Shown: positions 15,916 to 24,913, counted from the stretch's first letter. The stretch is 64,000 nucleotides of DNA from Sulfuricurvum sp. MLSB (GCF_000747095.1 NZ_JQGL01000015.1:39896-103895), one strand, 5' to 3'. The notes: generated from the letters alone by a model not told the origin. Made by a program: numbers and translations.

Positions 15916-17789
15916 TATTTTCCTTTTGCCGCCATCTTGATGTAAATATGCAGAATGTCCAGAGCCGCGGGGGTGATGCCGCTGATTTGGGACGCCGCCT
16001 GCAAGGTCGGAGGATTGAACCGCTCCAGTTTTTCGACGATCTCTTTGGAGAGTCCCGAAACCGATTTGAAATCAAAATTCTCAGGAATCGCGATATGGAG
16101 CATTGATTCCATCCGCTTGATGTCGTCGCTTTGCTTTTCGACGTAGCGGGCGTATTTGGCCTCGATCAGAATCTGCTCTTGGATGTAGGGGTCAAGCTCT
16201 CCGAACTGCGGAAACAATCGGACCAGCTTGTCCAGATCGAACGTTTTGCGCGATACGAGCTGCAACGCGGTCAGTTTATCGCTGATTCTCTCTTCGTCCA
16301 TCGCTTCGAGCACTGCCAGAAACTCTTTGTTCGGAGTGTACACGGTTTCTTCGAGCAGCTTCAACCCCTCGGCGATTTGGCGCCGTTTGGTCTCGATCCT
16401 CTCTATCTGCGCATCGTCGAGCAAACCGATGGCATGGCCGTAGTGACCCAGACGCAAATCGGCGGTCTCTTCGCGCAGCAGCAATCGGTATTCGGCGCGG
16501 GAGGTGAACATCCGGTAGGGTTCTTTTGTCCCTTTGGTCACCAGATCATCGATCAGTACGCCGATGTAGGCTTCGTCGCGGCGCAGGATCAACGGCTCTT
16601 TGCCCTGCAGCGACAACGCGGCGTTGATTCCCGCCATCAGCCCCTGGGCTGCTGCTTCTTCGTATCCCGTCGTCCCATTGATCTGTCCGGCGCAGTAGAG
16701 GTTTTTGATCTTTTTCGTCTCAAGGCTGTGGCGCAGCTCGGTCGGATCGACGTAATCGTATTCGATCGCATAGCCGTAGCGGACGATTTTCGCGTTTTCC
16801 ATCCCCTGCACCGAATGGATCATCGCGCGCTGCACGTCGGGCGGAAGCGACGTACTCATCCCGTTGATGTAGCACTCGGTATTCTCCGCCGTCTGCGGCT
16901 CGATGAAGAGATGATGGCGTTCTTTGTCCCGAAAGCGGTTAATCTTGTCCTCGATACTGGGGCAGTAACGCGGTCCGATCCCCTCGATCTGTCCCGTAAA
17001 GAGGGGTGCTCTGTGGAAGTTTCCTTCGATCAGGCTGTGGGTTTCTTCGTTCGTGTAGGCGATGTAGCAGGGGAGCTGTTTTTTTTCACGGGCAAATTTC
17101 TCCCGGTCGGTCCGGAAACTGAACGGGTTGGGAAGCTCGTCGCCGTCTTGAAGTTCCATAACCGAAAAATCGATCGAGGAGCTGTCGACGCGGGGGCATG
17201 TACCCGTTTTTAGCCGTCCGACGTTCAGCCCGAGCTCTCGGAGCTGATCGCTCAGGCCCTTCGCCGCAAATTCACCGAACCGTCCCGCTTCCTGCGTCAC
17301 TTCGCCGATGTGGACGACACCGTTGAGAAACGTTCCCGTCGTCAGGATGACGCGGGCCGCACGGTAGTCGTTGAGCAAATGGGTGCGGACGCCGACGACC
17401 GTGTCATCCTCGACAATCAGGGCGTTGACCGTCTCTTGAATCAGGCTGAGATTGGGGGTCGTCAGAATTGTGTTGCGGGCGATGACACGGTAGCGGTCCA
17501 TGTCAATCTGTGCGCGGCTGCCGCGTACGGCAGGCCCTTTGGTGATATTGAGGATGCGAAACTGTATTCCGGCTTCATCCGTCAACAGCCCCATCTCGCC
17601 GCCGAGTGCATCAAGTTCGCGTACCAGATGCCCCTTGGCCAATCCGCCGACAGCGGGATTGCAGCTCGTCGCCCCCACCTGTTCGGCCAGAATCGATACC
17701 ATCAGGGTATTGTGTCCCATCCGCGCCGATGCCAGGGCCGCTTCTACTCCGGCATGTCCGCCGCCGACTACGATAACGTCATAGTGCAT
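15915..17789 (-). CDS. mnmG: tRNA uridine 5-carboxymethylaminomethyl modification enzyme
   Basis: 624 residues from the chosen start. MnmG, with MnmE, builds the cmnm5 group on wobble uridine 34. The FAD motif [21 protein letters not shown] is right at the N-terminus, and [32 protein letters not shown] and the C-terminal helical domain ([16 protein letters not shown]) are all present. A longer reading starting at 17834 is possible in frame, but the promoter -10 at 17821-17826 would put that codon upstream of the transcript, and FAD-motif spacing fits the ATG at 17787-17789. Confidence 0.96.
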   Translation of the reverse strand: MHYDVIVVGGGHAGVEAALASARMGHNTLMVSILAEQVGATSCNPAVGGLAKGHLVRELDALGGEMGLLTDEAGIQFRILNITKGPAVRGSRAQIDMDRYRVIARNTILTTPNLSLIQETVNALIVEDDTVVGVRTHLLNDYRAARVILTTGTFLNGVVHIGEVTQEAGRFGEFAAKGLSDQLRELGLNVGRLKTGTCPRVDSSSIDFSVMELQDGDELPNPFSFRTDREKFAREKKQLPCYIAYTNEETHSLIEGNFHRAPLFTGQIEGIGPRYCPSIEDKINRFRDKERHHLFIEPQTAENTECYINGMSTSLPPDVQRAMIHSVQGMENAKIVRYGYAIEYDYVDPTELRHSLETKKIKNLYCAGQINGTTGYEEAAAQGLMAGINAALSLQGKEPLILRRDEAYIGVLIDDLVTKGTKEPYRMFTSRAEYRLLLREETADLRLGHYGHAIGLLDDAQIERIETKRRQIAEGLKLLEETVYTPNKEFLAVLEAMDEERISDKLTALQLVSRKTFDLDKLVRLFPQFGELDPYIQEQILIEAKYARYVEKQSDDIKRMESMLHIAIPENFDFKSVSGLSKEIVEKLERFNPPTLQAASQISGITPAALDILHIYIKMAAKGK

Positions 17790-17820
17790 AATATTCTTCT
17801 TTGCATAAATTATTAACGCA

Positions 17821-17826
17821 ATTATA
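17821..17826 (-). promoter_or_regulatory. Promoter -10 of mnmG
   Basis: Minus-strand TATAAT preceded by GGT, 32 bases before the chosen mnmG ATG. Confidence 0.6.
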
Positions 17827-17869
17827 ACCTCCAATGTTGAAAGCTATAAAATCCAAAGGAAAAATAGCC

Positions 17870-17875
17870 TAGAAT
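17870..17875 (+). promoter_or_regulatory. Candidate promoter for the small coiled-coil gene and downstream genes
   Basis: TAGAAT, 32 bases before the next plus-strand ATG and divergent from the mnmG promoter. Confidence 0.35.
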
Positions 17876-17906
17876 TAAGAAAACCTTTTGATGACGAGAG
17901 ATTGCC

Positions 17907-18104
17907 ATGAATAACGACAAGCCCAAAACATTGGAAGAAATGCTTCAAAATTACGATCCTAGCCCGGTCGAATACGATCCGCAAATCGACGGTGATGAAG
18001 AACACCTTATCCGAGACCAGCTTCTGGAAGAGAAAGAACGGCTCAAGGATGTTGTCACAAAACTTAAAGAAAAACAACGCGAGACCAGAAAAGTGCGCCG
18101 TTAA
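17907..18104 (+). CDS. Small charged coiled-coil protein, unknown
   Basis: 65 residues. The first half is acidic (MLQNYDPSPVEYDPQIDGDE), and the second half is a continuous charged helix (LLEEKERLKDVVTKLKEKQR) with heptad-like leucines. There is no membrane span. The ATG is weakly preceded by GAGAGA. It precedes the Sel1-repeat gene by 44 bases. No function can be assigned; a small adaptor or oligomerising protein is conceivable. Confidence 0.55.
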   Translation: MNNDKPKTLEEMLQNYDPSPVEYDPQIDGDEEHLIRDQLLEEKERLKDVVTKLKEKQRETRKVRR

Positions 18105-18148
18105 GGGTGCTCCGCTATAATCTCGCGAAAAACGAAAAGGTACGATAG

Positions 18149-18832
18149 ATGCTTCAACGCGCATTTGATGCTTTTAACGCCGGCAACTATCCCGAAGCGG
18201 CGGAATTGTTTGAAGATTTAGCCCTCCAAAACAATCCCGCCGCCCTCGCCTCATTGGGATACATGCACCAAAAGGGGCTCGGTATGGAAAGCTCTGTGGA
18301 AAAGGCGTTTGCCCTCTATGCCCAAGCCGCCGAGCTGGATGAACCGGCGGCCCTGTACAATCTGGCCCTCATGTATGCCGACGGTGTGGCGGTGGCACAC
18401 GATCAGTTCAAAGCGCACGAACTGCTGCTGCGCTCCGCCGTTTTGGGGTTTGCTCAGGCGCAATACGAGGCGGGGCTAAGTTTGGAGCGGGGTCTGGGGT
18501 GCGTCCAGAACTTCTCCGAAGCGGCATTCTGGTACGAAGAAGCCGCCAAACGGGGCAACGCCAATGCCTTCAACAACCTCGGCGTCCTCTACAAAGAGGG
18601 GCATGGGGTCATGCAGGATTTTGCCCGGGCCTTTCTTTGCTTCTCGCGCGCCGCCGAAGCGAACCTCGCCGAAGCCCAGTACAACCTCGGACTGATGTTC
18701 GATCAGGGTCTGGGATGCGAAGCGAATCACGATCTGGCGCTGGAGTGGTGCCGCAAAGCGGCCTATAACGGTCATGAAAAAGCCAAAAGCATTATCCGCT
18801 CCTTGCAAGAAGAGGGTAAAATAGTATTTTAA
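18149..18832 (+). CDS. Sel1-like repeat protein
   Basis: 227 residues with five clear Sel1-like repeats of 36 residues (for example AALYNLALMYADGVAVAHD and NAFNNLGVLYKEGHGVMQD) after a TPR-like N-terminal helix pair. The repeats form a solenoid for protein binding. There is no signal peptide, so unlike the Helicobacter cysteine-rich Hcp proteins it is probably cytoplasmic, and it lacks their regular disulfide cysteines. It is followed by ribE after 12 bases. Confidence 0.8.
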   Translation: MLQRAFDAFNAGNYPEAAELFEDLALQNNPAALASLGYMHQKGLGMESSVEKAFALYAQAAELDEPAALYNLALMYADGVAVAHDQFKAHELLLRSAVLGFAQAQYEAGLSLERGLGCVQNFSEAAFWYEEAAKRGNANAFNNLGVLYKEGHGVMQDFARAFLCFSRAAEANLAEAQYNLGLMFDQGLGCEANHDLALEWCRKAAYNGHEKAKSIIRSLQEEGKIVF

Positions 18833-18844
18833 CGAAGGGGTTTC

Positions 18845-19459
18845 ATGTTTACGGGATTGATTCGAGAGATGGCGCAGGTGAAAAGTTTCGGGGGCAACCG
18901 CCTCAGCCTCAAAGCCGCGCATAAACCCAAACTCGGCGACTCCATCGCCGTCAACGGCACCTGCCTCTCGGTCGTGAGCATCGAGAGCGACGGCTTCAGC
19001 GTCGAGCTTTCCCCCGAAACCCTCTCGCATATCGCAACCGAAAAACTTTCGGGAGACGTGCACATCGAACCGGCGATGGCGATGGGAGATCGGTTCGAGG
19101 GGCATATCGTACAGGGGCACGTCGATACGGTCGGCACCGTCCGATCCGTAACCGACAACGGCAACAGCTACGACGTCATCATCGACGTCGAGAGCGAATT
19201 CATCCCCCTTATCCCCCCCAAAGGCTCGATCACGATCGACGGAGTGAGCCTGACCGTCAATGACGTCTACGACGACGCGTTCCGTCTCACGATCATCCCG
19301 ATCACCATGCGCGAAACGCTGTTCGGCACCTACAAAAAAGGGACGCGGGTCAACATCGAAACCGACGTCTTCGCCCGCTACATGCGCCACATTCTCAGCG
19401 CATCAAAACCCAAAAGCATGGGCTGGGACGATATCGACCGCATCCATTCTTTGTATTAG
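18845..19459 (+). CDS. ribE: Riboflavin synthase, alpha chain
   Basis: 204 residues made of two homologous barrels. The first starts MFTGLIREMAQVKSF with VNGTCLSVVS and FSVELSPETL; the second starts EGHIVQGHVDTVGTV with SITIDGVSLTVNDVY. The enzyme dismutates two lumazine molecules to riboflavin. The ATG has a GAAGGGG ribosome binding site 5 bases upstream. Its length is normal for the family. Confidence 0.96.
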   Translation: MFTGLIREMAQVKSFGGNRLSLKAAHKPKLGDSIAVNGTCLSVVSIESDGFSVELSPETLSHIATEKLSGDVHIEPAMAMGDRFEGHIVQGHVDTVGTVRSVTDNGNSYDVIIDVESEFIPLIPPKGSITIDGVSLTVNDVYDDAFRLTIIPITMRETLFGTYKKGTRVNIETDVFARYMRHILSASKPKSMGWDDIDRIHSLY

Positions 19460-19479
19460 TAAACGCCGAAGGAGTACCA

Positions 19480-19791
19480 TTGAAACCGCTTGAATGGATC
19501 ATGCTGGGATCGTTTGTCGCAGGCTTGATCCTCACCGTATGGAAACTCTATGCGTTTCTCCCGGTCCGACGCCTCAGCGACGATGACACGACTCCCGAAT
19601 CGGTCGAGCTGCTGGAGCGGATCATGCAAGAATGCGACCGCAACGAACCGGGTTTGGACGACGAAGCGCTGTTTGAGAAAATCATTGCCCATCCCGAATT
19701 CGATTCCGCACATTTTTGGCGTTTTAACCTCAACCGTCTCCGCCATTTGATCGAGCACTACCGCTTCAAAGAGCCGCACTTTCGTCTTTGA
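19480..19791 (+). CDS. Small membrane-anchored protein, unknown
   Basis: 103 residues, starting with TTG at 19480-19482, which has GGAG five bases upstream. Residues 6-26 are a membrane span (WIMLGSFVAGLILTVWKLY), followed by a charged soluble part with acidic helices. The 3' end overlaps mnmD on the other strand by 26 bases. It is probably co-transcribed with ribE. I do not recognise a family. Confidence 0.6.
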   Translation: MKPLEWIMLGSFVAGLILTVWKLYAFLPVRRLSDDDTTPESVELLERIMQECDRNEPGLDDEALFEKIIAHPEFDSAHFWRFNLNRLRHLIEHYRFKEPHFRL

Positions 19792-20512
19792 GCGATTGCG
19801 CATGAGGGTTGCAGGCGATCTTGTGCGCCATGTCCACCCTCTCATAATTCTCCAATACCCGTCTCGAGGCAAGCGTCGCGTTGCGATACCCTTCCCCCGA
19901 ATTGAGATAGACGTTAAAACCGTTTTCATGCAAAGCAAGCCGGGTCGCAAGCGCCGTCGAATAGGTTGTCACTATCCCCTCTTCGCCCATCAGCCGCGCA
20001 ATGTCGGCAAAGTATTCTCTCGTCCACAGCATCGGATTGGCTGAGGGGCTGAACGCATCCTGATAGCACACGTCCCATCTCCCCTCCAGCTCCCGCATCG
20101 CGGCTCTGGCATCGGTGATCTCGACGGTGATTTGCGTCCGCTCGTCCTCGTAGCCGCCCAAAGTCGCAATGTCGGTGATAATGTTGCGATACGGTTCAAA
20201 GATCTCGGGATAGGGGAAATCACTCAGCGAAGCGACCAGATCACCGTCGAGTTCGGGAGAGTAGATTTCGAGCGTCGTATCGGGAAAATAGGTGTCGCGG
20301 TAATAGAGGCTGAGAAGAGTGTTGAACCCAAGCCCGAAACAGATGTCGATCAGTCGCAAATGATCTTTATCCGCGTGAAGCGCAAAAGCGGGCTCAATGT
20401 GTTTTTTGAGCGATTCGTTGAGGGCGCCGTCTTTGGTCGAATGGTAATGTTCGTCGTATTCGCTGCTGTAGGCCGTATAACTTCCGTCGTCGCTTTGTAC
20501 CCACTTTTTCAT
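19766..20512 (-). CDS. mnmD: MnmD-type tRNA methyltransferase (MnmC N-domain)
   Basis: 248 residues. It corresponds to the MnmC(m) half that methylates nm5U to mnm5U at tRNA position 34. Motifs: FGLGFNTLL (SAM loop), then WDVCYQDAFSPSANPMLWT, the hallmark DAF-P motif, and GIVTTYSTA. There is no FAD oxidase domain, so this is a stand-alone MnmD. The N-terminal DGSYTAYSSEYDEHYHSTKDG matches the substrate-side motif. It partners functionally with mnmG nearby. It is the last gene of the luxS operon, with a 4-base overlap. Confidence 0.88.
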   Translation of the reverse strand: MKKWVQSDDGSYTAYSSEYDEHYHSTKDGALNESLKKHIEPAFALHADKDHLRLIDICFGLGFNTLLSLYYRDTYFPDTTLEIYSPELDGDLVASLSDFPYPEIFEPYRNIITDIATLGGYEDERTQITVEITDARAAMRELEGRWDVCYQDAFSPSANPMLWTREYFADIARLMGEEGIVTTYSTALATRLALHENGFNVYLNSGEGYRNATLASRRVLENYERVDMAHKIACNPHAQSLKDESAAL

Positions 20513-20994
20513 AGTCCGTTACCCCACATATGCATTTTCTTCGCCACGATCACATCGTACCCCTCTATCAAATCGCTGATCGTATTGGCCGCACGAAATT
20601 CCGATCTCTCCAAAAGAGCCTCGATTTCAGAACTTTCCGCCGTCCCTTTGGACTGGACAACGATGATTTCGGCAGAGTTTTCCAATGAGCGGTAAATCAG
20701 CTGCAAGAGTTTGTGAGGAAGCGCATGCACGTGCAAAACATCTTGGAGAACGATCGTCTCGTAATCGCGGGTGGCGGAACGGATCGGCGAATGAAAATCC
20801 TTGATCGTGTCTGTTTTGCCGATGAGGGGGGAGACATGTTCCGTATGCTCACCCGGAAAGAGCGAAATGTCTACCGTTGCATTGAAGGGCTCCAAAAAGG
20901 TGCAGATATCAGAAATCAATCCGTCGGCGTGCGAAGTCGCCACCATAATTTTCATCTGAGGCGACGTCTGAAAAAGATCGCAGAAGGAAGTCAT
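20509..20994 (-). CDS. Rossmann-type protein of unknown function in the luxS operon
   Basis: 161 residues from the ATG at 20992-20994. An upstream reading to 21219 exists but runs through the gene before it. The sequence alternates strands and helices: MKIMVATSHADGLISDICTF, then YETIVLQDVLHV, then AEIIVVQSKG, then DVIVAKKMHMWG. The DVLHV and late strand pattern resembles SAM-methyltransferase cores, but no glycine-rich SAM loop is visible. It could be a catalytically dead methyltransferase partner of MnmD, with which it overlaps by four bases. No function is assigned. Confidence 0.6.
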   Translation of the reverse strand: MTSFCDLFQTSPQMKIMVATSHADGLISDICTFLEPFNATVDISLFPGEHTEHVSPLIGKTDTIKDFHSPIRSATRDYETIVLQDVLHVHALPHKLLQLIYRSLENSAEIIVVQSKGTAESSEIEALLERSEFRAANTISDLIEGYDVIVAKKMHMWGNGL

Positions 20995-21293
20995 ACTGAC
21001 AAATCGTGCAGTTCTCTGAATAAATAGGCTTCGACGATATCGTCGATGGTGCGCTGATGCGGGGCGACGAGAACCATCATCTGATTGTCGATAAACTCCA
21101 TAACCGGTTCGTAGTTGTTGGTGACGATGACCGCATCGAGCCATCCCTCGATGCCGGAACGGTCGGCATAGAAGTTGATCTCGACCACCCGCCCCTCTTC
21201 GATTTCGACGGTTGCCCAATGCGCTGCGCTCAGAATACCCGTGAGTTCAGATTCCTGAGTATCATCGCCGTCCATCGGCAACAAAAGCAGCAT
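20991..21293 (-). CDS. Small acidic protein with NifX/NifB-cofactor-domain-like pattern
   Basis: 100 residues. After [11 protein letters not shown] comes a strand-helix pattern with GWLDAVIVTNNYEPVMEFID, then MMVLVAPHQRTIDDIVEAYL. A short strand ending DAVI, a helix, a VLV strand and a closing helix is the layout of the dinitrogenase iron-molybdenum cofactor family (NifX, NafY, NifB C-domain). The similarity is by eye and low-confidence. It overlaps luxS by one base and the next gene by four. Confidence 0.55.
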   Translation of the reverse strand: MLLLLPMDGDDTQESELTGILSAAHWATVEIEEGRVVEINFYADRSGIEGWLDAVIVTNNYEPVMEFIDNQMMVLVAPHQRTIDDIVEAYLFRELHDLSV

Positions 21294-21799
21294 TATTTTT
21301 CTACCTTCGAGAGGTCCAGCTTCAGCGCCTCGTTGTCCATGATGTCGATGTCTTTGCGAAGCACTTCGGCGGCAATCGCTTTGGCGTCTTCGAGGGAGTG
21401 CATTTTATACGTACCGCATTGGTAAATATTGAGTTCGGGGATATCGTTTTGTGATTTGACTTCGAGAATGTCTTTCATCGACGCTTCCCATGCCTCAGCA
21501 ACAACCTCTTCGCTCGGCGTCCCGATAACGCTCATATAAAATCCGGTGCGGCATCCCATCGGAGAGATATCGATGATCTCGGTCTGATCCGAATTGAGGT
21601 GATCGCGCATAAATCCCGCAAAAAGATGTTCGAGGGTGTGAATCCCCTCGGGAGAGAGAACCGCCTCGTTCGGGCGGCAAAAACGGAGGTCAAAAACGGT
21701 GATATCATCGCCTTTTGGGGTTTTCATCCCCTTTGCACGGCGAACGGCGGGAGCGGGCATGATGGTGTGGTCTACGCAAAAACTGTCGAGTAACGGCAT
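21293..21799 (-). CDS. luxS: S-ribosylhomocysteine lyase, AI-2 synthase
   Basis: 168 residues. It cleaves S-ribosylhomocysteine to homocysteine and DPD, the precursor of autoinducer-2. Zinc ligands are His54 and His58 ([14 protein letters not shown]) and Cys128 ([11 protein letters not shown]). Glu57 is the general acid-base residue and Cys83 ([10 protein letters not shown]) is the catalytic cysteine. It is the first gene of a four-gene operon in which all genes overlap, ending in mnmD. A gene set for AI-2 processing starts on the other strand 95 bases away. Confidence 0.97.
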   Translation of the reverse strand: MPLLDSFCVDHTIMPAPAVRRAKGMKTPKGDDITVFDLRFCRPNEAVLSPEGIHTLEHLFAGFMRDHLNSDQTEIIDISPMGCRTGFYMSVIGTPSEEVVAEAWEASMKDILEVKSQNDIPELNIYQCGTYKMHSLEDAKAIAAEVLRKDIDIMDNEALKLDLSKVEK

Positions 21800-21832
21800 G
21801 AAAATCCTTGATTTTTATCTTTAATTGAAGCA

Positions 21833-21841
21833 ATATTAGCA
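21833..21841 (-). promoter_or_regulatory. Extended -10 promoter of the luxS operon
   Basis: Minus-strand TGCTAATAT (TG-n-TAATAT), 33 bases before the luxS ATG. Confidence 0.5.
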
Positions 21842-21860
21842 TATTTCACTGTCGCATCGC

Positions 21861-21866
21861 TATAAT
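21861..21866 (+). promoter_or_regulatory. Promoter -10 of the class II aldolase gene
   Basis: Perfect TATAAT, 28 bases before the ATG. With the luxS promoter it forms a back-to-back pair within about 30 bases, so one regulator could affect both. Confidence 0.55.
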
Positions 21867-21894
21867 TCGGGGATTAAACCAAAGGTGTAACCCT

Positions 21895-23067
21895 ATGAAA
21901 AGCCTTTTCGACGATGCAACGGCCGTCTCATTCCGCAACGACCCTCTGGCCATGAGGGTCTATACGTCGCAGCTGCTGGGCCGGGACAAAAACTTGGTTC
22001 TCCACGGAGGAGGCAATACCTCCGTCAAAATCGGCACGACGCTTTATGTCAAAGGGAGCGGCTGGAACCTCGACACGATCGAAAAACCGGGGTTTTCCCC
22101 CGTCGATTTGGGGGCATTATGCGCCATGGCCGGGCGCGAGAGACTCTCCGATGCCCAAATGGTCAAAGAACAGCGTGAGGCGATGTCCGATCAGAGCGCT
22201 CCGAACCCTTCGATTGAAGCGATTTTGCATGCGATCATCCCGTTTGCGTATGTTGATCATACCCATGCCGATGCCGTCGCCACCCTGACCAATACGCCCG
22301 AGGGCAAAAAACTCGTTCAAGCGCTGTACGGTCCCGATATGCTTGTGATCGACTACGTCATGCCGGGATTTGAGTTGGCCAAGCATATTTACAATCTGAC
22401 GCGCACGATCGATTGGAATACCCTGAAAGGGATGGTTCTGATGCATCACGGCGTTTTTACCTTTGACGATGATGCCAAACGCGCCTACGAGAAGATGATC
22501 GACATCGTCACCGTTGCCGAAGAGTACCTTAAAGCTCGCGTGAGCCTTCCGAGTACGGAGTGTGCCCGTAAAGCCGATTCGGCTCTCCTCTCAACACTCA
22601 CGGAGGAAACATCGTCGCTGCGCGGTACCGACATTACCGCCGTACTCCTCGATTCGCCTCAAGCTCTGACCCTTTCGCGTCTGCCGAATCTCAAAAATAT
22701 CATTCGCAACGGCGAGCTCACCCCCGAGCATGTTATCCGCATCAAGCCCTTTCCCGTGCTGATCCGCGAAGACGTCTCTGCGGGGATGGCTGAATTTGTG
22801 CGCGACTATCGTGACTATTTCGATGCCCATGCTTCCGGTGAGCACATCTGCCTCGATCTCGCTCCCCGTTACGCGATCATCGAGGGTCTGGGCGCCGTAG
22901 CTCTGGGCAAAGACGCCCAAGAAGCGGCTGTCATCGCCGATATCGTCGAACATACGATCACCGCAATCCTCTCGGCAGAGCAGCTCGGCGGGTGGGGATC
23001 GCTCACGCTTGCTCAAATGTTCGACATGGAATACTGGGAACTTGAACAGGCCAAACTTAAAAAATAA
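21895..23067 (+). CDS. Class II aldolase/adducin-family protein
   Basis: 390 residues. Active-site elements of class II (zinc) aldolases are present: GGGNTSVKIG and VKGSGWNL for phosphate binding, His-x-His (YVDHTHADAV), and a third histidine in LMHHGVFTF. The domain corresponds to the N-terminal half of large bifunctional aldolase/alcohol dehydrogenase proteins of the RhaD type, but the dehydrogenase half is absent and residues after about 260 form a different C-terminal extension. The substrate should be a ketose phosphate. With LsrK and an LsrG-like gene adjacent, phosphorylated DPD or its isomer is a reasonable guess but is only inference. Confidence 0.8.
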   Translation: MKSLFDDATAVSFRNDPLAMRVYTSQLLGRDKNLVLHGGGNTSVKIGTTLYVKGSGWNLDTIEKPGFSPVDLGALCAMAGRERLSDAQMVKEQREAMSDQSAPNPSIEAILHAIIPFAYVDHTHADAVATLTNTPEGKKLVQALYGPDMLVIDYVMPGFELAKHIYNLTRTIDWNTLKGMVLMHHGVFTFDDDAKRAYEKMIDIVTVAEEYLKARVSLPSTECARKADSALLSTLTEETSSLRGTDITAVLLDSPQALTLSRLPNLKNIIRNGELTPEHVIRIKPFPVLIREDVSAGMAEFVRDYRDYFDAHASGEHICLDLAPRYAIIEGLGAVALGKDAQEAAVIADIVEHTITAILSAEQLGGWGSLTLAQMFDMEYWELEQAKLKK

Positions 23068-23078
23068 GGATTAAATCT

Positions 23079-23384
23079 ATGAAAATTACAAAAAAAGTGA
23101 CCTTTATCGCCAAAGAGGAGCATATCGCTACGGTAAAAAAATTATTAGAGGATATGGTTGCCCCCTCGCTCAAAGAACCGGGATGTTTGTTTTACTACAT
23201 TTTCCAATCACAGAGCAATCCGCGTAAGTTCTTCGCCGTTGAATCATGGGCAGACGAGGCGTCACTGGAGGGGCATAAACACACGGAACATTACGCATAC
23301 TACAAATCGCACTACGAACCGTTTGTCGATGACAAGTACACCGAAGAGTTAGACCTCCTCACCGAAGCAGCTTATATTTTTTAA
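23079..23384 (+). CDS. Antibiotic-biosynthesis-monooxygenase-fold protein, LsrG-like
   Basis: 101 residues, the dimeric alpha-beta ABM fold. The segment VESWADEASLEGHKHTEHYA compares well with the LsrG region that contains HK-x-T-x-HY, including both histidines. LsrG isomerises phospho-DPD in AI-2 breakdown. Other ABM proteins are heme or quinol oxygenases, so the assignment depends on the context: it follows the aldolase by 11 bases and ends tail-to-tail with the LsrK-like kinase. Its stop codon overlaps the kinase stop on the opposite strand. Confidence 0.65.
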   Translation: MKITKKVTFIAKEEHIATVKKLLEDMVAPSLKEPGCLFYYIFQSQSNPRKFFAVESWADEASLEGHKHTEHYAYYKSHYEPFVDDKYTEELDLLTEAAYIF

Positions 23385-24913
23385 ATTCCCGGAGCCTTCC
23401 ACATAGGCTCCAGTGTCCCCTCGCGAACCAACTCCATTTGCTTGGAGTAGACTTTGAGCCATTTTTCTTTTATCTCGCCATACTGAGCGTGATTGGCCCC
23501 GTTCGGTTCATACGTCCGCTCAATTTTAACGATCTCTTTCCCTGCTTCTTCAAAGCTTTTATAGACTCCTGCGCCGATTCCCGCAGCCATTGCCACACCC
23601 AACGCCGTTGCCTCTTTGACTACCGGAACACGCACTTCCAGACCTGTGACATCGGCCAATATCTGTGACCATAAAGCTCCGTTAGCTGCCCCGCTCGCAA
23701 AGGTGATGGAGCTTGGACGTACGCCGCTAAAGGCTTTGATGTTCTCCATGTTGATCGCACTTACGATACACGCGTTCTCTTCGAGTGCGCGAAACATGGA
23801 TGCGACGTTGTATTTGGATTCATCCAGCCCCAAACCGATGAATGAGGGGGAGGCATGTATCCACTCGCCGTAGTTCATCCGATCGCTAAAAACCGGGGTG
23901 ATGCCGTACGATCCGAGCGGTACCGTTTTAGCCATCTCTTCAAGCTCGCCGTAGCTTTTCCCGCATCCGAAGCTGTTCCTAAACCAGCGCATCACCAGCC
24001 CCGTAAAAAAAGTGATCCCCTCTGCCTGAGACATCCCGCATACCACGTGCGGATTCACCCGTAACAGCATCTCATCGGAGAGTATCGCATCGGATGGGAT
24101 ATTGACCACCTGCTGCCAAAAGCTCCCGCCCAATACGACCGCATCGCCGAGTTTTGAAGCCCCCAGACCCGCCGTGCCGATCTGAACGTCTCCGCCCCCC
24201 ATGACGACGAGGGTTTCCGTGCTCAATCCCGTCTCGACAGTGGCCTCTGCGCTGACAGGTCCCAATACCTCTCCGCTCTCGCGTATCGGTACAAAGAGAT
24301 CTTTAAGTCCGCATTGTTCAAATTCACTCTTGTTCCATGAGCGGTTTCGCAGACTGAATGCCCCTGCCGTTCCTCCATTGGAAGGCTCAGACGCCAACTC
24401 TCCGCTGAGCTTGAAGAGTATCCAATCGCTGATCATCGTAAAATAGCGGGCTTTTTCATACACTGACGGGCGATTGTTTTTCAGCCACAGCAATCGCGGT
24501 GCGGCAGAGAGGGCAAAGGTTTGACCGCTCTTGGCGTAACTTTCTTGTTCCAATGTCGGATAAGTGCGTTTAAGATAGGCTACTTCTTTGCCTGAACGTC
24601 CGTCGACATTCGCCACCCCCCAGAGTTCCCGTTTTTCGCCGTCATAAACGACAATCCCCTCACGCATACTCGAGGCAGAGACCGCCGCTATATCAGCAGG
24701 ATTGATGCCTGAGGCAGCGATGGATTCTCGGATGCACCGCTTGGCAAGTTCCCATCCGCGCTCAAAATCAAACCCCATCGATCCCGCAACGCCCGCTTCG
24801 GAAATATGTTCCCATTCGTATTGTGCAATGGCGATTTGATTACCGAGGGTATCAAAGACAATAGAGCGGATACTCCCCGTCCCAGCATCGAGTACGAGAA
24901 AATAACGGCTCAT
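23381..24913 (-). CDS. lsrK: Autoinducer-2 kinase LsrK-type FGGY kinase
   Basis: 510 residues from the ATG at 24911-24913. FGGY kinases have two ribonuclease-H-like domains. Here the N-terminal block FLVLDAGTGSIRSIVFDT, then SASSMREGIVVYDG, the mid block VNPHVVCGMSQAEGITFFTG, then RALEENACIVSAINMENI and the C-terminal VKEATALGVAMAAGIGAGVY are very close to what I remember of E. coli LsrK, closer than to xylulo- or glycerol kinase. LsrK phosphorylates DPD. A longer in-frame start at 24997 lies inside the upstream small gene and is rejected. It overlaps that gene by ATGA. Confidence 0.85.
   Translation of the reverse strand: MSRYFLVLDAGTGSIRSIVFDTLGNQIAIAQYEWEHISEAGVAGSMGFDFERGWELAKRCIRESIAASGINPADIAAVSASSMREGIVVYDGEKRELWGVANVDGRSGKEVAYLKRTYPTLEQESYAKSGQTFALSAAPRLLWLKNNRPSVYEKARYFTMISDWILFKLSGELASEPSNGGTAGAFSLRNRSWNKSEFEQCGLKDLFVPIRESGEVLGPVSAEATVETGLSTETLVVMGGGDVQIGTAGLGASKLGDAVVLGGSFWQQVVNIPSDAILSDEMLLRVNPHVVCGMSQAEGITFFTGLVMRWFRNSFGCGKSYGELEEMAKTVPLGSYGITPVFSDRMNYGEWIHASPSFIGLGLDESKYNVASMFRALEENACIVSAINMENIKAFSGVRPSSITFASGAANGALWSQILADVTGLEVRVPVVKEATALGVAMAAGIGAGVYKSFEEAGKEIVKIERTYEPNGANHAQYGEIKEKWLKVYSKQMELVREGTLEPMWKAPGI

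Noticed and set aside
16131..17213. Long open frame (360 codons) on the strand opposite mnmG
   Set aside because: Codon use and residue mix (many Arg, Phe, His in reversed pattern) are those of an antisense shadow; no family motif.
17790..17834. Longer mnmG start with 15 extra residues
   Set aside because: The predicted -10 (17821-17826) would place this codon upstream of the transcript start, and the FAD motif should be at the N-terminus.
20995..21219. N-terminal extension of the Rossmann-type gene of the luxS operon
   Set aside because: The extension overlaps the neighbouring 100-residue gene in another frame and reads as basic low-complexity sequence.
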